Source of the DNA: Echinicola vietnamensis DSM 17526
Lineage (GTDB): Bacteria > Bacteroidota > Bacteroidia > Cytophagales > Cyclobacteriaceae
DNA length: 64,000 nucleotides
Assembly: GCF_000325705.1 (NCBI RefSeq)
Contig: NC_019904.1
Location: forward strand, 3,660,001-3,724,000
Direction of reading: 5' to 3'
Shown one piece after another: positions 61,921-64,000 of the stretch. A program made the translations under genes and the position numbers. The notes beneath the pieces were generated by a model that saw only the letters and a list, made by a program, of their open reading frames with translations, did not search any database and had not been told where the DNA came from. How positions within the stretch are numbered: the stretch's first letter is position 1; the number at the start of each line of letters is the position of its first letter.

Positions 61921-64000
61921 ATGATTAAAAAAATTACATGTACATGGCTGTTTTGCTTGATCAGTCTGGTTTCCTTTGCTTCAAAGGAGCCCTTGGAAAT
62001 TCTGATTCAGGACGTAAAAGGCAGTCCCATTACCCATGGCATCATCAAGATAGGTGATGGAAAGGTGTTGTCTGTCAATAGCAATGGACAGGCTAAAGTC
62101 GATATCTCCGCTTATTCGGCATCCGTAGAGTTGGAGATCTATGCCATGGGTTTCGAGCAATTGAAACTGACAGTGGGCGAGCTGATGAACAATCCCCGGG
62201 TAGTTCTGAAGGAGTCCCTTGGACAGATGGATGAGTATGTGCTGTCCGCTACACGGACGGACCGGAGTGTGGAAGATTTACCGATGCCAGTGACCATTTT
62301 GACCCAGGAAAAGATTCGTGAAACCGGGGCATTCAGGCTCTCGGATATTTTAGGTGAGCAGACAGGCCTGCAGTTGGTGGCTGATCATGGCACGGGGCTT
62401 CAGATGCAAGGACTTGACTCAGAGTATATTTTGATTCTCTTGGATGGAGAGCCGTTGATCGGTAGGACAGCCGGTACCTTTGACCTGGACCGGATCAGTG
62501 TAAGCAATATCGAGCGGATCGAAATCCTACGCGGACCGTCCAGTGCGATTTATGGCAGTGAAGCCATGGCCGGGGTGGTTAATATCATTACCAAAAAGCA
62601 ACGAGAGGGATTCAGTGCCAATGTGATCGGCCAATATGGCTCTTTTAATTCACTGGATCTAGGAGCTGAAGTAGGACTCAATACCAACGGCTGGAATGTG
62701 TATGGATACTATGATTATTTTTCTACGGAAGGCTATGACCTGAACACAGAGAATATAGGGAAGACCAAGGCTCCCCATAAAGCCCAGACGGGGCAATTAA
62801 AACTTGGCAAGTCCCTGGGAGAAAAATGGAAATTTAACCTTAACGGCAGAATCTATAAAGACGATTACCAGGACGTTATCGGTGTTAGCTCCGGCGGTGA
62901 GACCTTGACAGCTGATATGGCAGGAGACAGCAGGGATATTAACATCAACCCTTCTGTTCGCTTCAAGCCCAACACGGACTGGACATTTACCCTGCGGAAC
63001 ATGACCACCTTGTATGATACCCATTCGAACACTGTTTTTGCCGAAACAGGGGAAGTGGTGGACGAGGAAAACTTTAGCCAGCGCTATCACCGGACAGAAA
63101 TGCAGACCGATTTCAGATTGGATGAAAAGCAGCTGCTGACCATAGGGGTGGGGCACCAACTCGAAACAGTGGATGCTACCAGGTATGATGACAATAACCG
63201 GTTCAACTCCGGCTACCTTTACCTCCAACACCAATGGAATCCCACCAAGAAGTGGAACGTGGTGACAGGAGTCCGGGGAGACCTGCACAGTGAATATGCT
63301 GGGAGGATCAGTCCCAAGATAGCCGCGATGTATGCGTTCTCGGATAACTTTAGCTGGCAAGGTTCCGTGGGCGCAGGATTTAAGTCACCCGACTTCCGTC
63401 AGCTCTTGCTCAATTTCAATAATGCAGCAGTGGGCTATTATGTCTATGGGGCCATGTTGGTGGAAGAAGGGGTAAGACAGTTGGAGGAGCAGGGCCAGGT
63501 GCAGCAGTTGCTGATGGATCCGTCTTCCTTTGGGGACTTGCAGCCGGAGAATAGCTGGGCCATAAACACCGGTTTTCGCTGGAAGCTGACAGACGACCTG
63601 CTGTTGAATACCAACTTCTATAGAAACCAAATTTCCAACCTCATCGAAACTGCAGCAGTGGCCAGGTTGACCAATGGCAGAAATGTCTACAGTTACATCA
63701 ACCTCAACGAGGTGATCACACAAGGAGCAGAAGTGGAAGCCAACTACCGGTTGGGCAGTCAATGGAGATTCTCCCTTGGCTATGTGTACCTGGACAGCCG
63801 TGATGAAGAGGTGATCGAGGGAATCAAAAATGGAGAATATTTCAAAAGGAATGCCCAAAATCAGACCAGAAGGGTAGAAAGATCAGATTATGGTGGTTTG
63901 TTTAATCGCAGCCGGCATAGTGGCAATGTGAAGGTGAATTTCTGGGAAAGACACAGCGGGATCAATGTAGCCCTGCGGGGAATTTATCGCGGAAAATACG
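61921..64000 (+). CDS. TonB-dependent outer-membrane receptor, probable heme receptor (cut by window end)
   Basis: An open frame from ATG 61921 to the window edge, 693 residues without a stop. Signal peptide about 1-21 (ending LVSFASK); a short carboxypeptidase-regulatory-like domain (LEILIQDVKGSPITHG, about 25-95); a TonB box-like MDEYVLSATRTDRSVEDLP; plug with ILLDGEPLIGRTAGTFDLDRI, IERIEILRGPSSAIYGSEAMAGVVNIITKK (about 170-220); then barrel strands. Its place after hmuTUVS suggests heme or hemoprotein uptake. Classical heme receptors carry a FRAP/NPNL motif in the barrel, which I cannot place in the visible part. Confidence 0.9.
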   Translation, partial: MIKKITCTWLFCLISLVSFASKEPLEILIQDVKGSPITHGIIKIGDGKVLSVNSNGQAKVDISAYSASVELEIYAMGFEQLKLTVGELMNNPRVVLKESLGQMDEYVLSATRTDRSVEDLPMPVTILTQEKIRETGAFRLSDILGEQTGLQLVADHGTGLQMQGLDSEYILILLDGEPLIGRTAGTFDLDRISVSNIERIEILRGPSSAIYGSEAMAGVVNIITKKQREGFSANVIGQYGSFNSLDLGAEVGLNTNGWNVYGYYDYFSTEGYDLNTENIGKTKAPHKAQTGQLKLGKSLGEKWKFNLNGRIYKDDYQDVIGVSSGGETLTADMAGDSRDININPSVRFKPNTDWTFTLRNMTTLYDTHSNTVFAETGEVVDEENFSQRYHRTEMQTDFRLDEKQLLTIGVGHQLETVDATRYDDNNRFNSGYLYLQHQWNPTKKWNVVTGVRGDLHSEYAGRISPKIAAMYAFSDNFSWQGSVGAGFKSPDFRQLLLNFNNAAVGYYVYGAMLVEEGVRQLEEQGQVQQLLMDPSSFGDLQPENSWAINTGFRWKLTDDLLLNTNFYRNQISNLIETAAVARLTNGRNVYSYINLNEVITQGAEVEANYRLGSQWRFSLGYVYLDSRDEEVIEGIKNGEYFKRNAQNQTRRVERSDYGGLFNRSRHSGNVKVNFWERHSGINVALRGIYRGKY

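Overview
The window reads as Bacteroidota chromosome, most like a marine Cytophagales/Cyclobacteriaceae (Echinicola-type) genome. The basis is two SusC/SusD outer-membrane pairs, many lipoproteins with a Cys right after the signal peptide, a TAnnTTTG-type promoter box upstream of the heme genes, and the protein families present. The organism name is an inference. I saw no rRNA, tRNA, CRISPR array or transposase gene.

Layout. 1-727 is a tandem repeat array. 923-5171 carries an S9 peptidase and small lipoproteins. 5139-9102 (minus) is uxaB, uxaC and a LacI regulator. 9645-32510 (plus) is a large pectin utilisation locus with GH105, GH43, two GH28, two PL1-type pectate lyases, three CE8 pectin methylesterases (one fused to an alpha/beta-hydrolase esterase), two CE12 acetylesterases, SusC/SusD, a third surface lipoprotein and a VOC protein. 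32795-34811 holds two oxidoreductases. 34934-36333 is a SatD/DUF3307 pair behind a strictly 29-bp periodic AT-rich array. 36485-38104 is a sulfatase. 38205-39215 is a 341-bp tandem repeat array. 39441-43222 holds an outer-membrane barrel, aquaporin, a Gfo/Idh/MocA oxidoreductase and a small lipoprotein. 43471-54932 is a second hexuronate locus: uxuA, an SDR (probable fructuronate reductase), a second uxaC, a second LacI regulator, a second SusC/SusD pair with no carbohydrate-active enzyme beside it, and an MFS hexuronate transporter. 55044-57757 holds a Tat-exported TIM-barrel protein, a WYL regulator and a small protein. 57953-64000 is a heme uptake operon (hmuTUVS) plus a TonB-dependent receptor cut by the window edge.

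How it fits together. Secreted or surface esterases remove methyl and acetyl groups from pectin, lyases and polygalacturonases cut the backbone, and SusC/SusD import the oligomers. GH105 and GH28 enzymes then release unsaturated and saturated galacturonate. UxaC and UxaB reduce galacturonate to altronate. The second locus covers glucuronate through UxaC, the SDR and UxaA-independent UxuA to 2-keto-3-deoxygluconate. Altronate dehydratase (uxaA), kdgK, kdgA and kduI/kduD are not in the window.

Regulation. Each locus has its own LacI repressor, and two related palindrome classes sit in the expected promoters: GCAATCGATTGC for the pectin locus and ACGGAATCGNTTTCG for the second locus. One copy of the second class also lies upstream of the pectin SusC gene, which suggests crosstalk. 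The least explained elements are the 29-bp array before satD, the two long tandem repeat arrays, and a terminator-like hairpin plus short ORFs in the leaders of the pectin operons.
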